Of a stretch of 64,000 bases of DNA, positions 51,878-62,619 are shown piece by piece. How positions within the stretch are numbered: position 1 is the stretch's first letter; each line of letters starts with the position of its first letter. Source of the DNA: Paenarthrobacter sp. GOM3 (GTDB lineage: Bacteria; Actinomycetota; Actinomycetes; Actinomycetales; Micrococcaceae); NCBI RefSeq assembly GCF_018215265.2, contig NZ_CP136562.1, forward strand, positions 2,294,001-2,358,000. The letters are read 5' to 3'. The position numbers and the translations under genes are program-made. The notes below the pieces were generated by a model. It did not search any database. It saw only the letters and a list, made by a program, of their open reading frames with translations, and was not told the origin of the DNA.

Positions 51878-53298
51878 TCACCTCTTCGCTAGGGTTTCCA
51901 ACGCTTGGAGGTACTCCACGAGGCGCTCCGACGCGTCCGGGGGAGCGAACCCTGCGGCCCTGATTTTGGTTAGGTCCAGCACGCTGTTCCGCGGCCTGGG
52001 CGCGCTGTCCGGTCCCGCGTAGCTCGCTGTGCTGACAGGGGTCACCTGGAGGGGATCCGCCCCGCTCAGCCGATACACTTCCTTGGCCACCTGGGCCCAC
52101 GAAACAGGCGTCCCGCTGTTGCTGATGTTGTAGGTCCCGTAGGGAGCCTGCGTGTCCAGCAGATGGCGGATGCCCGCGGCCAGGTCGCCGGCGAAGGTCA
52201 ACCGGCCAAACTGGTCATCCACGACGCTCGGCGACGCTCCGCGAGCAGCCAGGGCCGCCATGGTCCGTACGAAGTTCTTCCCATCGCCCACCACCCAGCT
52301 TGTCCTGACGAGGTAATGCCGCGGTACCGTCGACGCCGCCAGGTCGCCGGCGGCCTTACTCTGGCCGTACACCCCCAAGGGGCTCAGGGCCTCGTCCTCG
52401 CTGTGCACGTCCGCCGCGCCGTCAAAGACGTACTCACTGGAAAGATGGACGAGCGTCAGTGAATGCTCGACGGCGGTACGCGCCAAGGCAGCCACGGCAC
52501 CTGCGTTGATCAGCCAGGCAGATGCCCGGCCTTCGGTGGTTTCTGCGGCGTCCACAGCGGTGAACGCCGCTGCGTTGATGACAGTGGAGTAACTGGCCCA
52601 GTTGACCGAATCGTAGGAATCCGCCGAGGTGATGTCGAACTGTCCGTGCCCTGCGAAGTCCACCGTAGCGTCGCCCGAAAATGCCTGTCGGAGCGCCGAA
52701 CCCAACTGGCCGTCGGCCCCGAGGATCAGGGTGCGCTTTTTCTGCATCGGACTGACCTCTGCCAGGCGCGGATGCTTCCTGTCCTGAAGAGACACAGTTG
52801 CCTGGTCCAAGGGAATAGGCCAGGGCACGGCGATGTGCTCGTCCGCGAGGTTCAGGAAGGTGTAATCCTCTTGGGCCTCCGGGCTCCAATGGTCGTTGAC
52901 GAGATAGGAGTAGACGGTGCCGTCCTCAAGCGTTTGGAAGGCGTTCCCTACGCCTCGCGGGACGAAGATGGCGTCGCCCGGAGTCATTTCGGCAGTGAAC
53001 AGCACGCCGAAGGTGGGTCCTTCACGCAGGTCCACCCACGCGCCGAAGATCCGGCCGGCGGCCAACGAAACAAATTTGTCCCACGGCTCAGCATGTATTC
53101 CGCGGGTGGTGCCGCGTTCGGCATTGAACGAGATGTTGTTCTGCACAGGACCGAAGTCCGGCAGCCCGATGTCCATCATCTTGCGACGGTGCCAGTTTTC
53201 CTTGAACCATCCGCGGCTGTCCGAGTGAACCGGAAGGCGGAAGAGGGTCAGTCCCGGAATGGTGGTGGGCAGGGACTCCAACTGGCGTGCCGCTTCCA

Positions 53299-53299
<1 letters not shown>
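51878..53299 (-). CDS. RmlC-RmlD fusion (dTDP-rhamnose synthesis)
   Basis: A 473-residue bifunctional protein. Residues 1-184 are RmlC-like (dTDP-4-dehydrorhamnose 3,5-epimerase): a cupin with RGIHAEPWDK carrying the catalytic His and VDLREGPTFG, then FVPRGVGNAF. From the Met at 185 an RmlD-like reductase follows, with LGADGQLGSAL, VINAAAFTAVDAAE, SSEYVFDG and YGQSKAAGD. Together they convert dTDP-4-keto-6-deoxyglucose to dTDP-L-rhamnose. The ATG overlaps the rmlB stop by one base (TGATG), so translation is coupled. Confidence 0.93.
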
Positions 53300-55216
<1,917 letters not shown>

Positions 55217-55237
55217 GTTAAGCCCCGGAGCCGGTGG

Positions 55238-56170
55238 CTACGCGGCGGAAACATCCTCCAGTGCGCGCGATATCTCAGCGGGCAAAACCGTCAACTGGGC
55301 GTCGAGGAGCTCTTTGAGCTGGACGGCGTTCCTGGGGCCCACGATGGCCGTGGCAACGCCGGGCCGGGAAAGCAGCCAGCTCAAGGAAACGTCCAGGGGA
55401 GATCTGCCCAGGCCGCGTGCGGCCATGGCCACGGCTTCAACCACCCTGGACGCGCGTGGCTCAAGGTAGGGCTCCACATACGCCGCGAGGCGGCTTTGGG
55501 CGGCACGCGAGTCGGCAGGAATTTGTCCGCGGTACTTGCCGCTCAGGACACCCCGGCCCAGCGGCGCCCATGCCATGATTCCCAGCCCGGCGTCCTCCAC
55601 CGCGGGAATGAGTTCGTCCTCGGCCCTGCGCTGGACCAATGAATATTCAGACTGGTTGGCCACCAAAGTGAACCCCGCAATGGCCGCGGCCTTCGCTGTC
55701 TGCCAACCGTTGTAGTTGGAGATTCCCACGTAGCGTGCCCGCCCGGTCCGCTGTGCCAGCTCCAGCGCGGAAAGGGTCTCCTCCAAGGGAACGTTGGGAT
55801 CCCACTCATGGGCGAACCAGATGTCTACGTAGTCGGTTCCGAGCCTGGCCAGGCTGGCGTCAAGTGCCGAAAGCATTGCGCCGCGTGAAGCGTTGACGCT
55901 GCGCCTGGACTCAGTGGACGACACGCCCGCCTTCGTGGATAAAACCACCTCAGACCGTGCCACGACATCACCCAGCATTGACCCGACCATGGCTTCCGCC
56001 CGGCCCTGGCCGTAGGACGCTGCGGTGTCTATGACGGAGCCGCCTGCAGCAACGAACGCGTGGAGGACCTCGGCAGCGTCCTGCTCATCAGTTTCCTGGG
56101 CCCAGGACATGGTGCCGAGGGACAATGAGGACACGCGAAACCCGCTGTTTCCGACATAACGCTGCTGCAT
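55238..56170 (-). CDS. Aldo/keto reductase
   Basis: A 310-residue NADPH-dependent TIM-barrel reductase. The catalytic tetrad is visible: Asp in IDTAASYG, Tyr two residues before GQG, Lys in LSTKAG and His in WFAHEWDP. The NADPH loop includes [11 protein letters not shown] and AIVGPRN. Physiological substrate unknown. It converges on rmlA with a 21-nt gap and is divergent from uppP. Confidence 0.92.
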   Translation of the reverse strand: MQQRYVGNSGFRVSSLSLGTMSWAQETDEQDAAEVLHAFVAAGGSVIDTAASYGQGRAEAMVGSMLGDVVARSEVVLSTKAGVSSTESRRSVNASRGAMLSALDASLARLGTDYVDIWFAHEWDPNVPLEETLSALELAQRTGRARYVGISNYNGWQTAKAAAIAGFTLVANQSEYSLVQRRAEDELIPAVEDAGLGIMAWAPLGRGVLSGKYRGQIPADSRAAQSRLAAYVEPYLEPRASRVVEAVAMAARGLGRSPLDVSLSWLLSRPGVATAIVGPRNAVQLKELLDAQLTVLPAEISRALEDVSAA

Positions 56171-56208
56171 AGCTGCTAGCTTACGGGCAGTTCCCAGTCT
56201 TCATGACG

Positions 56209-56214
56209 TAGGGT
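56209..56214 (+). promoter_or_regulatory. Candidate leaderless -10 box of uppP
   Basis: TAGGGT ends 8 nt before the GTG at 56223 and no ribosome-binding site lies between. Confidence 0.5.
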
Positions 56215-56222
56215 CTATTCAC

Positions 56223-57056
56223 GTGAACTGGATAGAAGCAGCCTTGCTGGGCCTCGTGCAGGGCCTCACCGAATTCCTCCCGATCTCCTCAAGTGCGCAC
56301 CTGAGGATTGTCGGATCATTCCTTCCGGGCGCCGCGGACCCCGGCGCCGCTTTTACTGCGATCACGCAGTTGGGAACCGAAACCGCCGTCATTGTGTACT
56401 TCTGGCGTGACATCGTCCGGATCGTCCGCGCTTGGTTCGGCTCCTTGAGCGGCAAAGTGGCGCGCAACGATCCCGATGCCCGCATGGGTTGGTTGGTGAT
56501 CCTGGGCAGCCTGCCGATCATCATCCTGGGCCTGCTGTTCCAGGACCAGATCGAATCGGTGCTTCGCAGCATGTGGATCGTGGCCACCATGCTGATCGTC
56601 TTCGGCATGATCCTGGCCGTTGCCGACGCCACCGGGCGGCAGGAACGCGACCTCACGCAACTGAGCTACAAGCACGGCATCCTGTATGGGTTCGCGCAGG
56701 CCATGGCCTTGATTCCCGGCGTTTCCCGTTCCGGCGGCACCATCACCGCCGGCTTGCTCATGGGCTACACGCGTGAAGCCGCAGCCCGGTACTCCTTCCT
56801 GCTGGCCATTCCGGCTGTGTTCGGAAGTGGCCTCTATCAGCTGTACAAGACGGTCTCGAAGGAAGGTTTGGCCGGCCCCTACGGCCTGCCCGAGATCGCT
56901 TTGGCCACCGTCATAGCCTTCGTGGTGGGCTACGTCATCATTGGGTGGTTCCTGAAATTTGTGTCGACCCGGAGCTATCGGCTTTTCGTTTGGTACCGGA
57001 TACTCCTCGGCCTGGCCTTGTATGTCCTGCTCGGTTTCGGTGTCATCAGTGCCTAG
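56223..57056 (+). CDS. uppP: Undecaprenyl-diphosphate phosphatase UppP (BacA)
   Basis: A 277-residue membrane protein with about eight helices that dephosphorylates undecaprenyl diphosphate for reuse as lipid carrier in cell-wall and polysaccharide synthesis; it can also confer bacitracin tolerance. The two signature motifs are [13 protein letters not shown] (about 14-26) and PGVSRSGGT (about 166). Its proximity to the exopolysaccharide locus may be coincidence, since every strain needs it. mshC follows after 15 nt. Confidence 0.95.
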   Translation: MNWIEAALLGLVQGLTEFLPISSSAHLRIVGSFLPGAADPGAAFTAITQLGTETAVIVYFWRDIVRIVRAWFGSLSGKVARNDPDARMGWLVILGSLPIIILGLLFQDQIESVLRSMWIVATMLIVFGMILAVADATGRQERDLTQLSYKHGILYGFAQAMALIPGVSRSGGTITAGLLMGYTREAAARYSFLLAIPAVFGSGLYQLYKTVSKEGLAGPYGLPEIALATVIAFVVGYVIIGWFLKFVSTRSYRLFVWYRILLGLALYVLLGFGVISA

Positions 57057-57071
57057 CACTAAGGTTGAGTC

Positions 57072-58349
57072 GTGAAATCGTGGACTTCCCGCCCTGTTCC
57101 TGAGCTGCCCGGCAGCATGCCGCAACTACGTCTCTTCGACACTGCCCTGGGCCGTGTCGTGGAGGTAGAGCGGCAACCGGAGCAATCCATGTACGTCTGC
57201 GGCATCACGCCCTACGACGCCACGCACATGGGGCACGCCTCGAGCTACGTTGCCTTCGATCTCCTGAACCGTGCCTGGCGCGATGCTGGAATCCGGGTGT
57301 CCTATGTGCAAAACGTCACGGACATCGACGACCCCCTGCTTGAGCGGGCCAACGCCACGGGCGTCGACTGGCAAGACCTTGCCCAGAGCCAGATCGAACT
57401 GTTCCAGACGGACATGGACGCACTGAACGTCCTCGCACCGGATCACTACATCGGCGCCGTTGAAGCCATCCCGGACATCGTGCCGGCCATCGAGCAGCTC
57501 ATAGCTGACGGCGTGGCTTATCGTGTCCCCGGCACCGATGGGGAACCTGACGGCGATGTCTATTACGACGTCGAAACGGCGGGTAAGCGGTCCGATGCCA
57601 CAGACGCCTGGACCCTGGGCGACGTGTCGGGACTTGGCGAGAACGACATGCTGGCACTCTTCGCGGAGCGCGGCGGTGACCCGGCCCGGCCCGGCAAACG
57701 CCACGCGCTGGACCCGCTCCTCTGGCGTGTCGCCCGCGAAGGCGAGCCAAGTTGGCCCGGCGCGAGCCTCGGAGCCGGCCGGCCCGGCTGGCACATCGAG
57801 TGTACGGTGATAGCCCAGAAATACCTTCCGGCCCCTTTCACGGTCCAAGGCGGCGGCTCGGACCTGGTCTTCCCGCACCACGAGATGGGAGCCGGCCACG
57901 CATATTCGCTCTCTGGGGTTCCCTTGGCGCGTCACTACTCCCACGCGGGCATGGTGGGCCTGGACGGCGAGAAGATGAGCAAGTCCAAGGGAAACCTGGT
58001 CCTTGTCTCCAAACTTCGCGCAGCAGGCGAGGAACCAGCAGCCATCCGCTTGGCCATCCTCGCCAACCACTACCGCTCGGACTGGTCATGGACCAATGAA
58101 GGCTTCGCTGCAGCCAAGGAGCGACTGGCGCAGTGGCGGGCCGCCCTGAACCATGCCCCGGCAGGTTCCTCGGCCCCCTTGCTTGCAGCCATGCGCGCCG
58201 GACTGGCCGATGACCTCAATGCTCCCGCAACCCTTGCCGCCGTCGATCACTGGGCCCAGGAGGCGCTGCACGCCGGCGCCGAGGGGTCGGCTGAGGACAA
58301 GGCCGTCATCTCGGATGCCGTCAACGCGCTGCTCGGCGTGGAGCTCTAG
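57072..58349 (+). CDS. mshC: Mycothiol ligase MshC
   Basis: A 425-residue class I aminoacyl-tRNA synthetase-like enzyme joining cysteine to glucosaminyl-inositol in mycothiol synthesis. The ATP motifs are HMGH in THMGHASSY (about 52) and KMSKSK (about 300), with the zinc site in YVCGITPYD and GWHIEC plus HHEMGAGHA. The N-terminus [14 protein letters not shown] and length separate it from CysS. Mycothiol is limited to Actinobacteria, so this gene helps identify the organism. Confidence 0.96.
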   Translation: MKSWTSRPVPELPGSMPQLRLFDTALGRVVEVERQPEQSMYVCGITPYDATHMGHASSYVAFDLLNRAWRDAGIRVSYVQNVTDIDDPLLERANATGVDWQDLAQSQIELFQTDMDALNVLAPDHYIGAVEAIPDIVPAIEQLIADGVAYRVPGTDGEPDGDVYYDVETAGKRSDATDAWTLGDVSGLGENDMLALFAERGGDPARPGKRHALDPLLWRVAREGEPSWPGASLGAGRPGWHIECTVIAQKYLPAPFTVQGGGSDLVFPHHEMGAGHAYSLSGVPLARHYSHAGMVGLDGEKMSKSKGNLVLVSKLRAAGEEPAAIRLAILANHYRSDWSWTNEGFAAAKERLAQWRAALNHAPAGSSAPLLAAMRAGLADDLNAPATLAAVDHWAQEALHAGAEGSAEDKAVISDAVNALLGVEL

Positions 58350-58367
58350 CTGGACCCTTTTGCGAAC

Positions 58368-58411
58368 AAACGCCAACGGCCCTGACATTCCTGTCAGGGC
58401 CGTTGGCGTTT
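58368..58411. terminator. Strong terminator after mshC
   Basis: A perfect 20-bp stem (58368-58387 with 58392-58411) closes a 4-nt loop and ends in three T. It separates mshC from the convergent PAC2 gene. Confidence 0.9.
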
Positions 58412-58428
58412 ACCGGTGTTGGGATCGG

Positions 58429-59334
58429 TCAGGGACGGTCCTTGCCGCGCCGCTTGAGGTACCGTTCAAACTCGCGGGCAATGGATTCGCCAGAGGCTTC
58501 CGGAAGATCGGCCGTGTCCTTCGCTTCCTCGAGTTGCCGCACGTACGCCGCGATCTCCGGGTCCTCGGTGGCGAGCTCGTCAACGCCGCGTTCCCACGCC
58601 TCGGACTCTTCGGCAAGTGCCTGGCTGTCCAACGGGACCTGGAGCAGGTCTTCCACCTTGTGCAGGATCGCGAGCTGGGCTTTGGGGGAGGGAGGCTGGG
58701 CAACGTAGTGCGGCACCGCGGCCCACAGTGAAACCGTCGGCAACCCTGCGAGCATCGCAAATTCAGCCAGGACGCCTACGATCCCCACCGGCCCCTCGTA
58801 CTGGGAGGCCTCCAGGTTGAGGCGTTCACGCAGCGAGCTGTCCTCAGTGCTCGTGCTGACCGGAATGGGGCGGCTGTGCGGCACATCGGCCAGCAGGGCG
58901 CCCACCAAAATAACGGAGTCGACCTTGAGCGCCTCCGCGTGGACCAGCAATTCGGTGGTGTAGGCACGCCAGCGGTAGGAAGGCTCAGTGCCCAGCACGA
59001 ACACCACATCCACGTTGCTGTCCGGAACGGCGGCCTTGTAGATCCGGGTGGACGGCCACTTGACCTTCCGCGCACCCGACGACGTGCGGCGCACGGTTGG
59101 CCTGGTGAACTGGAAGTCGTAGTACTCCTCGGCGTCCACCGTGGCAACCTTCTTGCCATCCCAGAGCTTGTTCAAATAGTGCAGGGCGTCGCTGGCGGCC
59201 TCTCCGGCGTCGTTCCAGCCTTCGAACGCGGCGAGCATCACGGTGACGCGCTGGCCTTCCGCGGGTTCCTTGAGGAAACGCTCGGGCTCCGCGGTGATGT
59301 CCTGTCCTTCGGGGGTCCCGTCCACACTGTTCAT
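58429..59334 (-). CDS. PAC2-family protein
   Basis: A 301-residue protein of the PAC2 (proteasome assembly chaperone 2-like) family, with LAAFEGWNDAGEAAS, a VFVLGTEPSYRW strand, ILVGALLADVPHSRP and VSLWAAVPHYVA. The actinobacterial members have no proven role; the fold suggests protein or ligand binding. The proteasome ATPase gene lies 3.3 kb away, as in many relatives. A TAGGGT box (59346-59341, minus strand) ends 6 nt before the ATG, indicating a leaderless transcript. Confidence 0.9.
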   Translation of the reverse strand: MNSVDGTPEGQDITAEPERFLKEPAEGQRVTVMLAAFEGWNDAGEAASDALHYLNKLWDGKKVATVDAEEYYDFQFTRPTVRRTSSGARKVKWPSTRIYKAAVPDSNVDVVFVLGTEPSYRWRAYTTELLVHAEALKVDSVILVGALLADVPHSRPIPVSTSTEDSSLRERLNLEASQYEGPVGIVGVLAEFAMLAGLPTVSLWAAVPHYVAQPPSPKAQLAILHKVEDLLQVPLDSQALAEESEAWERGVDELATEDPEIAAYVRQLEEAKDTADLPEASGESIAREFERYLKRRGKDRP

Positions 59335-59340
59335 CCACTC

Positions 59341-59346
59341 ACCCTA
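59341..59346 (-). promoter_or_regulatory. Candidate leaderless -10 box of PAC2 gene
   Basis: TAGGGT on the minus strand lies 6 nt before the ATG at 59334 with no ribosome-binding site. Confidence 0.5.
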
Positions 59347-59444
59347 CGTCCAAGACCCTCCGGGATGCATGGCATTTCACGGAGGTGCGTGTCCCTTCTT
59401 CGCCCACAGCGCAATGCCCGAACAGCCGCCCGTCCGGTTCCACG

Positions 59445-59450
59445 TAGACT
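59445..59450 (+). promoter_or_regulatory. Candidate leaderless -10 box of HAD gene
   Basis: TAGACT ends 7 nt before the ATG at 59458; the gaag in between is too close to serve as a good ribosome site. Confidence 0.45.
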
Positions 59451-59457
59451 TGAAGCC

Positions 59458-60177
59458 ATGCATTCCTTACCCAGCCAGCCCCTCCTCAAAGCCGTGCTCT
59501 GGGATATGGATGGCACCCTGGTGGACACCGAGCCCTACTGGATAGCGGCTGAACGCGCCCTGGTGGAGTCCCACGGCGGCACGTGGTCGCACCAGCAGGC
59601 CATGCAGTTGGTGGGCCAATCACTGCTGCATTCGGCAGCGGTCCTCCAGGCAGCCGGCGTCAAGCTTGAAGCCCGCGAGATCGTGAATACCCTCAGCGCC
59701 CAGGTCATCGAGCAGGTTCGCCGGAATGTTCCCTGGCGGCCAGGCGCGCGGCAACTCCTCGATGAACTTCACCAGGCCGGTGTCCGGTGCGCACTGGTGA
59801 CCATGTCCGAAGGTCCCCTGGCCGGAGTGGTGGTGGAAAGCCTGCCCAAGCCGTACTTCGAGTTCATGGTCACCGGCGACACCGTCACCAACGGAAAGCC
59901 ACATCCCGAGGCCTACCTCACCGCGGTTGAACGGCTCCGCCTGGACGACCCCACCTTGACCATCCACCATTGTGTCGCGCTGGAAGACTCGGTTCCCGGA
60001 GCAACGGCCGCCATTGCTTCAGGCGTCGTGACCGTAGGCATACCCCATCAGGTACCGCTGCCCGAAGACCCCCGCATGGTCTTGTGGGACACGCTCACAG
60101 GCCGGACTGTCGATGACGTGAGGCAACTCATCGTCGATCACTTCCCGGCTGGAAACGTTCTTGAAAGGGCCAACTAG
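59458..60177 (+). CDS. HAD-superfamily hydrolase (beta-phosphoglucomutase-like)
   Basis: A 239-residue HAD protein with nucleophile DMDGTLVDTE (Asp about 16), Thr/Ser in LVTMSEG, Lys in TNGKPHPEAY and the acidic motif ALEDSVPGA. The cap insertion is of the C1 type seen in phosphoglycolate phosphatase and beta-phosphoglucomutase. Substrate unknown. The stop is followed at once by the GTG of the protease gene, so they are co-transcribed. Confidence 0.92.
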   Translation: MHSLPSQPLLKAVLWDMDGTLVDTEPYWIAAERALVESHGGTWSHQQAMQLVGQSLLHSAAVLQAAGVKLEAREIVNTLSAQVIEQVRRNVPWRPGARQLLDELHQAGVRCALVTMSEGPLAGVVVESLPKPYFEFMVTGDTVTNGKPHPEAYLTAVERLRLDDPTLTIHHCVALEDSVPGATAAIASGVVTVGIPHQVPLPEDPRMVLWDTLTGRTVDDVRQLIVDHFPAGNVLERAN

Positions 60178-61341
60178 GTGAGCAGTCCCACCACACCGCA
60201 TCACGCCTCCGCCAAGAAGGAGGGCATCCCGCTGGGCAGGATCGCCGGCATTCCGGTCTACCTTGCGTACTCGTGGTTTGTTATTGCGGCATTTACTGTG
60301 ATTGCCTACGGCCCAGTCCTTTCAAGCTTCTTTCCTTCCTTGGGTACGTGGGCTTATCTTGCGGCGTTTGGGATAGCGCTCTTATTGGCAGCATCGGTCC
60401 TGGTCCATGAATTGGCCCACGCGCTCAGCGCCCGGGCCTTCAAATGGCCTACCGAGAAGATCGTCCTGAATCTCTGGGGTGGCCACACACAGTTTGAAAA
60501 CTTCACGGCTTCGCCGGGGCGTTCCGTTCTGGTGGCTTTGGCTGGCCCTGTCTCCAACTTCCTCATCGCCGGAGTCATGTGGGGGGTTAAGTCAACGGGC
60601 GCCCTGACTGGAGTTTGGGGAGCGCTGGGGGACATTCTGATGCTGGCCAACCTCGTCATCGGCATCTTCAATGTATTGCCGGGTATGCCCTTGGACGGTG
60701 GACGGTTAGTGGAATCCGCTGTGTGGAAGGCGACCGGCAGTCAGGATAAGGGCACAATTGCTGCCGGCTGGTCGGGTCGACTTATCGTGATTGTGCTGTT
60801 GTTCTGGTTCATTGTCAGGCCCCTGGTCCTTGGCGAATTGCCTGATCTCACCTACACGGTTGTCACCGTCCTCGTCTGCGGCTTCCTCTGGATGGGCGCC
60901 TCCAGCTCCATCCACCACGCCAAGCTCCGCAGCCGTCTGTACCTGGTCAGCGCGGCGGGCCTCGCGGAGCGCGCCGTCGGCGTGCCGAACTCAGCCTCCG
61001 TGGCCGATGTGCTGGACATCGCTCCGAACGGCAGCCCCGCCGTCGTCATCTGTGGACCCGACGGTAAGCCGCAAGGTGTCGTGGACCCGGGTGCCGCCGC
61101 CCTGGTGCCGTTTGGGGCCGCGACGACGACGCCGGTCACCGCGGTGGCGCACGCCCTGGGCGCGGGGGCTTATGTCCCTGAATGGTCCAAGGGACAGGAA
61201 CTCATTCAGTACTTGGCACGCTTGGAAGGGGGCGAATACGCTGTGGTGGACCACAACGGAATCGTCACCGGCCTGCTGCGCCAGCAGGCTGTCGTGACAG
61301 CCATTACAGGTAAGGAAGCCCGCCGCAGCGGTCGCCCCTGA
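60178..61341 (+). CDS. Site-2 protease family intramembrane zinc peptidase (CBS end)
   Basis: A 387-residue membrane protein of the M50/S2P class, which cuts proteins within the membrane. The zinc site is HELAH (about 77-81) in the second hydrophobic segment, with the third ligand in NVLPGMPLDGGR (about 165-176). Five or six helices are followed by a cytoplasmic CBS-like region (SVADVLDI...PAVVICGPDGKPQGVV...YAVVDHNGIVTGLL). It is found next to trmI and arc/mpa in many Actinobacteria; its substrate is not known. Confidence 0.92.
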   Translation: MSSPTTPHHASAKKEGIPLGRIAGIPVYLAYSWFVIAAFTVIAYGPVLSSFFPSLGTWAYLAAFGIALLLAASVLVHELAHALSARAFKWPTEKIVLNLWGGHTQFENFTASPGRSVLVALAGPVSNFLIAGVMWGVKSTGALTGVWGALGDILMLANLVIGIFNVLPGMPLDGGRLVESAVWKATGSQDKGTIAAGWSGRLIVIVLLFWFIVRPLVLGELPDLTYTVVTVLVCGFLWMGASSSIHHAKLRSRLYLVSAAGLAERAVGVPNSASVADVLDIAPNGSPAVVICGPDGKPQGVVDPGAAALVPFGAATTTPVTAVAHALGAGAYVPEWSKGQELIQYLARLEGGEYAVVDHNGIVTGLLRQQAVVTAITGKEARRSGRP

Positions 61342-61353
61342 CCCCGTGGCCGG

Positions 61354-61359
61354 TAGAGT
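61354..61359 (+). promoter_or_regulatory. Candidate -10 box upstream of trmI
   Basis: TAGAGT lies 98 nt before the trmI ATG within the 116-nt gap after the protease gene. No clear -35 is seen. Confidence 0.3.
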
Positions 61360-61457
61360 TACATGCCGGCCGTCATAGCAAATAACCCCACGGCTTTTTG
61401 GCGCCCACCAGCCAGCAACACGTCGCGGCCCAGCCGTACAAGAGCGAGGAACACCAC

Positions 61458-62522
61458 ATGAGCAGCGAAACCGCCGCCCCCGAGGCCAGCGCAGGCCCTG
61501 ACGAGGCAGCTACCTCAACCGCCGTGCAGCCGACGGGCGCAGCGCGCCGGCGCGGGCCTTTCCGCGTGGGCGAACGGGTGCAACTCACGGACGAACGTGG
61601 CCGCATGAACACTGTGACGCTGGAAGTCGGCGGCGCATTCCACACGCACCGGGGCTTCCTGAACCACGATGAGATCATCGGCAAGGTGGATGGCTCCGTG
61701 GTCAGCAACAACGTTGGCCAGCAGTACCAGACGTTGAGGCCGCTGCTGTCCGACTTCGTCTTGTCCATGCCTCGTGGCGCGGCCGTTGTGTACCCGAAGG
61801 ACGCCGGCCAGATTGTCACCATGGCCGACATTTTCCCGGGCGCACGCGTCGTGGAAGCCGGCGTGGGCTCCGGTGCCCTGTCCATTTCCCTGCTTCGCGC
61901 TGTCGGTGACGGCGGCTACCTGCATTCCTTCGAGCGCCGTGAAGAATTCGCCGACATCGCCCGCGGGAACGTCGAGACTATCTTCGGTGGCCCGCACCCG
62001 GCCTGGCAGATCTCGTTGGGTGACTTCCAGGAAGAGGTAGTCAAGGCCGAAGCCCCCGGTTCCGTGGACCGCGTAGTGCTTGACATGCTGGCACCCTGGG
62101 AGTGCCTGGACGCTGTTGCTACCGTGCTGGCTCCTGGCGGCGTCTGGATCAACTACGTCGCAACGGTCACCCAGCTGTCCCGCACTGCCGAAGCCATCCG
62201 TGCTGACGGGCGATTCACCGAGCCCGACGCCTGGGAGTCGATGGTGCGCGGCTGGCACCTTGAGGGCCTGGCTGTTCGGCCGGATCACCGCATGGTGGCC
62301 CACACCGGCTTCCTTCTGGTCACCCGCCGCCTCGCCGACGGCGTCACCGGAATCTCCGTGAAGCGCCGGCCCTCCAAGACCGAATTCAGCGCAGAGGACC
62401 TCAACGCCTGGACGCCCGGCGCAGTAGGGGAGCGCGCGGTTTCGGACAAGAAACTCCGGCGCGCCGCACGTGACGCCATCGCCGGAACCAACGTCCAGGA
62501 TGACCCCACAGTCACAAACTGA
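61458..62522 (+). CDS. trmI: tRNA (adenine-N1)-methyltransferase TrmI
   Basis: A 354-residue S-adenosylmethionine enzyme that methylates A58 in the T-loop of tRNAs. A small beta-barrel N-terminal domain (GPFRVGERVQLTDERG) precedes a Rossmann fold with the SAM motif VVEAGVGSGALSI (about 135), FERREEFAD and VVLDMLAPWE. Starts at the ATG at 61458, with gagg 8 nt upstream; the frame continues further back. It stands immediately upstream of arc/mpa, its usual neighbour in Actinobacteria. Confidence 0.94.
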   Translation: MSSETAAPEASAGPDEAATSTAVQPTGAARRRGPFRVGERVQLTDERGRMNTVTLEVGGAFHTHRGFLNHDEIIGKVDGSVVSNNVGQQYQTLRPLLSDFVLSMPRGAAVVYPKDAGQIVTMADIFPGARVVEAGVGSGALSISLLRAVGDGGYLHSFERREEFADIARGNVETIFGGPHPAWQISLGDFQEEVVKAEAPGSVDRVVLDMLAPWECLDAVATVLAPGGVWINYVATVTQLSRTAEAIRADGRFTEPDAWESMVRGWHLEGLAVRPDHRMVAHTGFLLVTRRLADGVTGISVKRRPSKTEFSAEDLNAWTPGAVGERAVSDKKLRRAARDAIAGTNVQDDPTVTN

Positions 62523-62534
62523 CAAAGGTCACAA

Positions 62535-62540
62535 TAGGGT
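62535..62540 (+). promoter_or_regulatory. Candidate -10 box upstream of arc/mpa
   Basis: TAGGGT in the 97-nt gap between trmI and arc/mpa would give a leader of about 75 nt ending in the ribosome site aggaagggg. Confidence 0.3.
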
Positions 62541-62619
62541 CCGCATTCCGAATGTCACCCAGCACCCTGAGCTTTTCGGGACTAAGGTCTTGTTAAGCGC
62601 AGGAAGGGGCTGATGATTC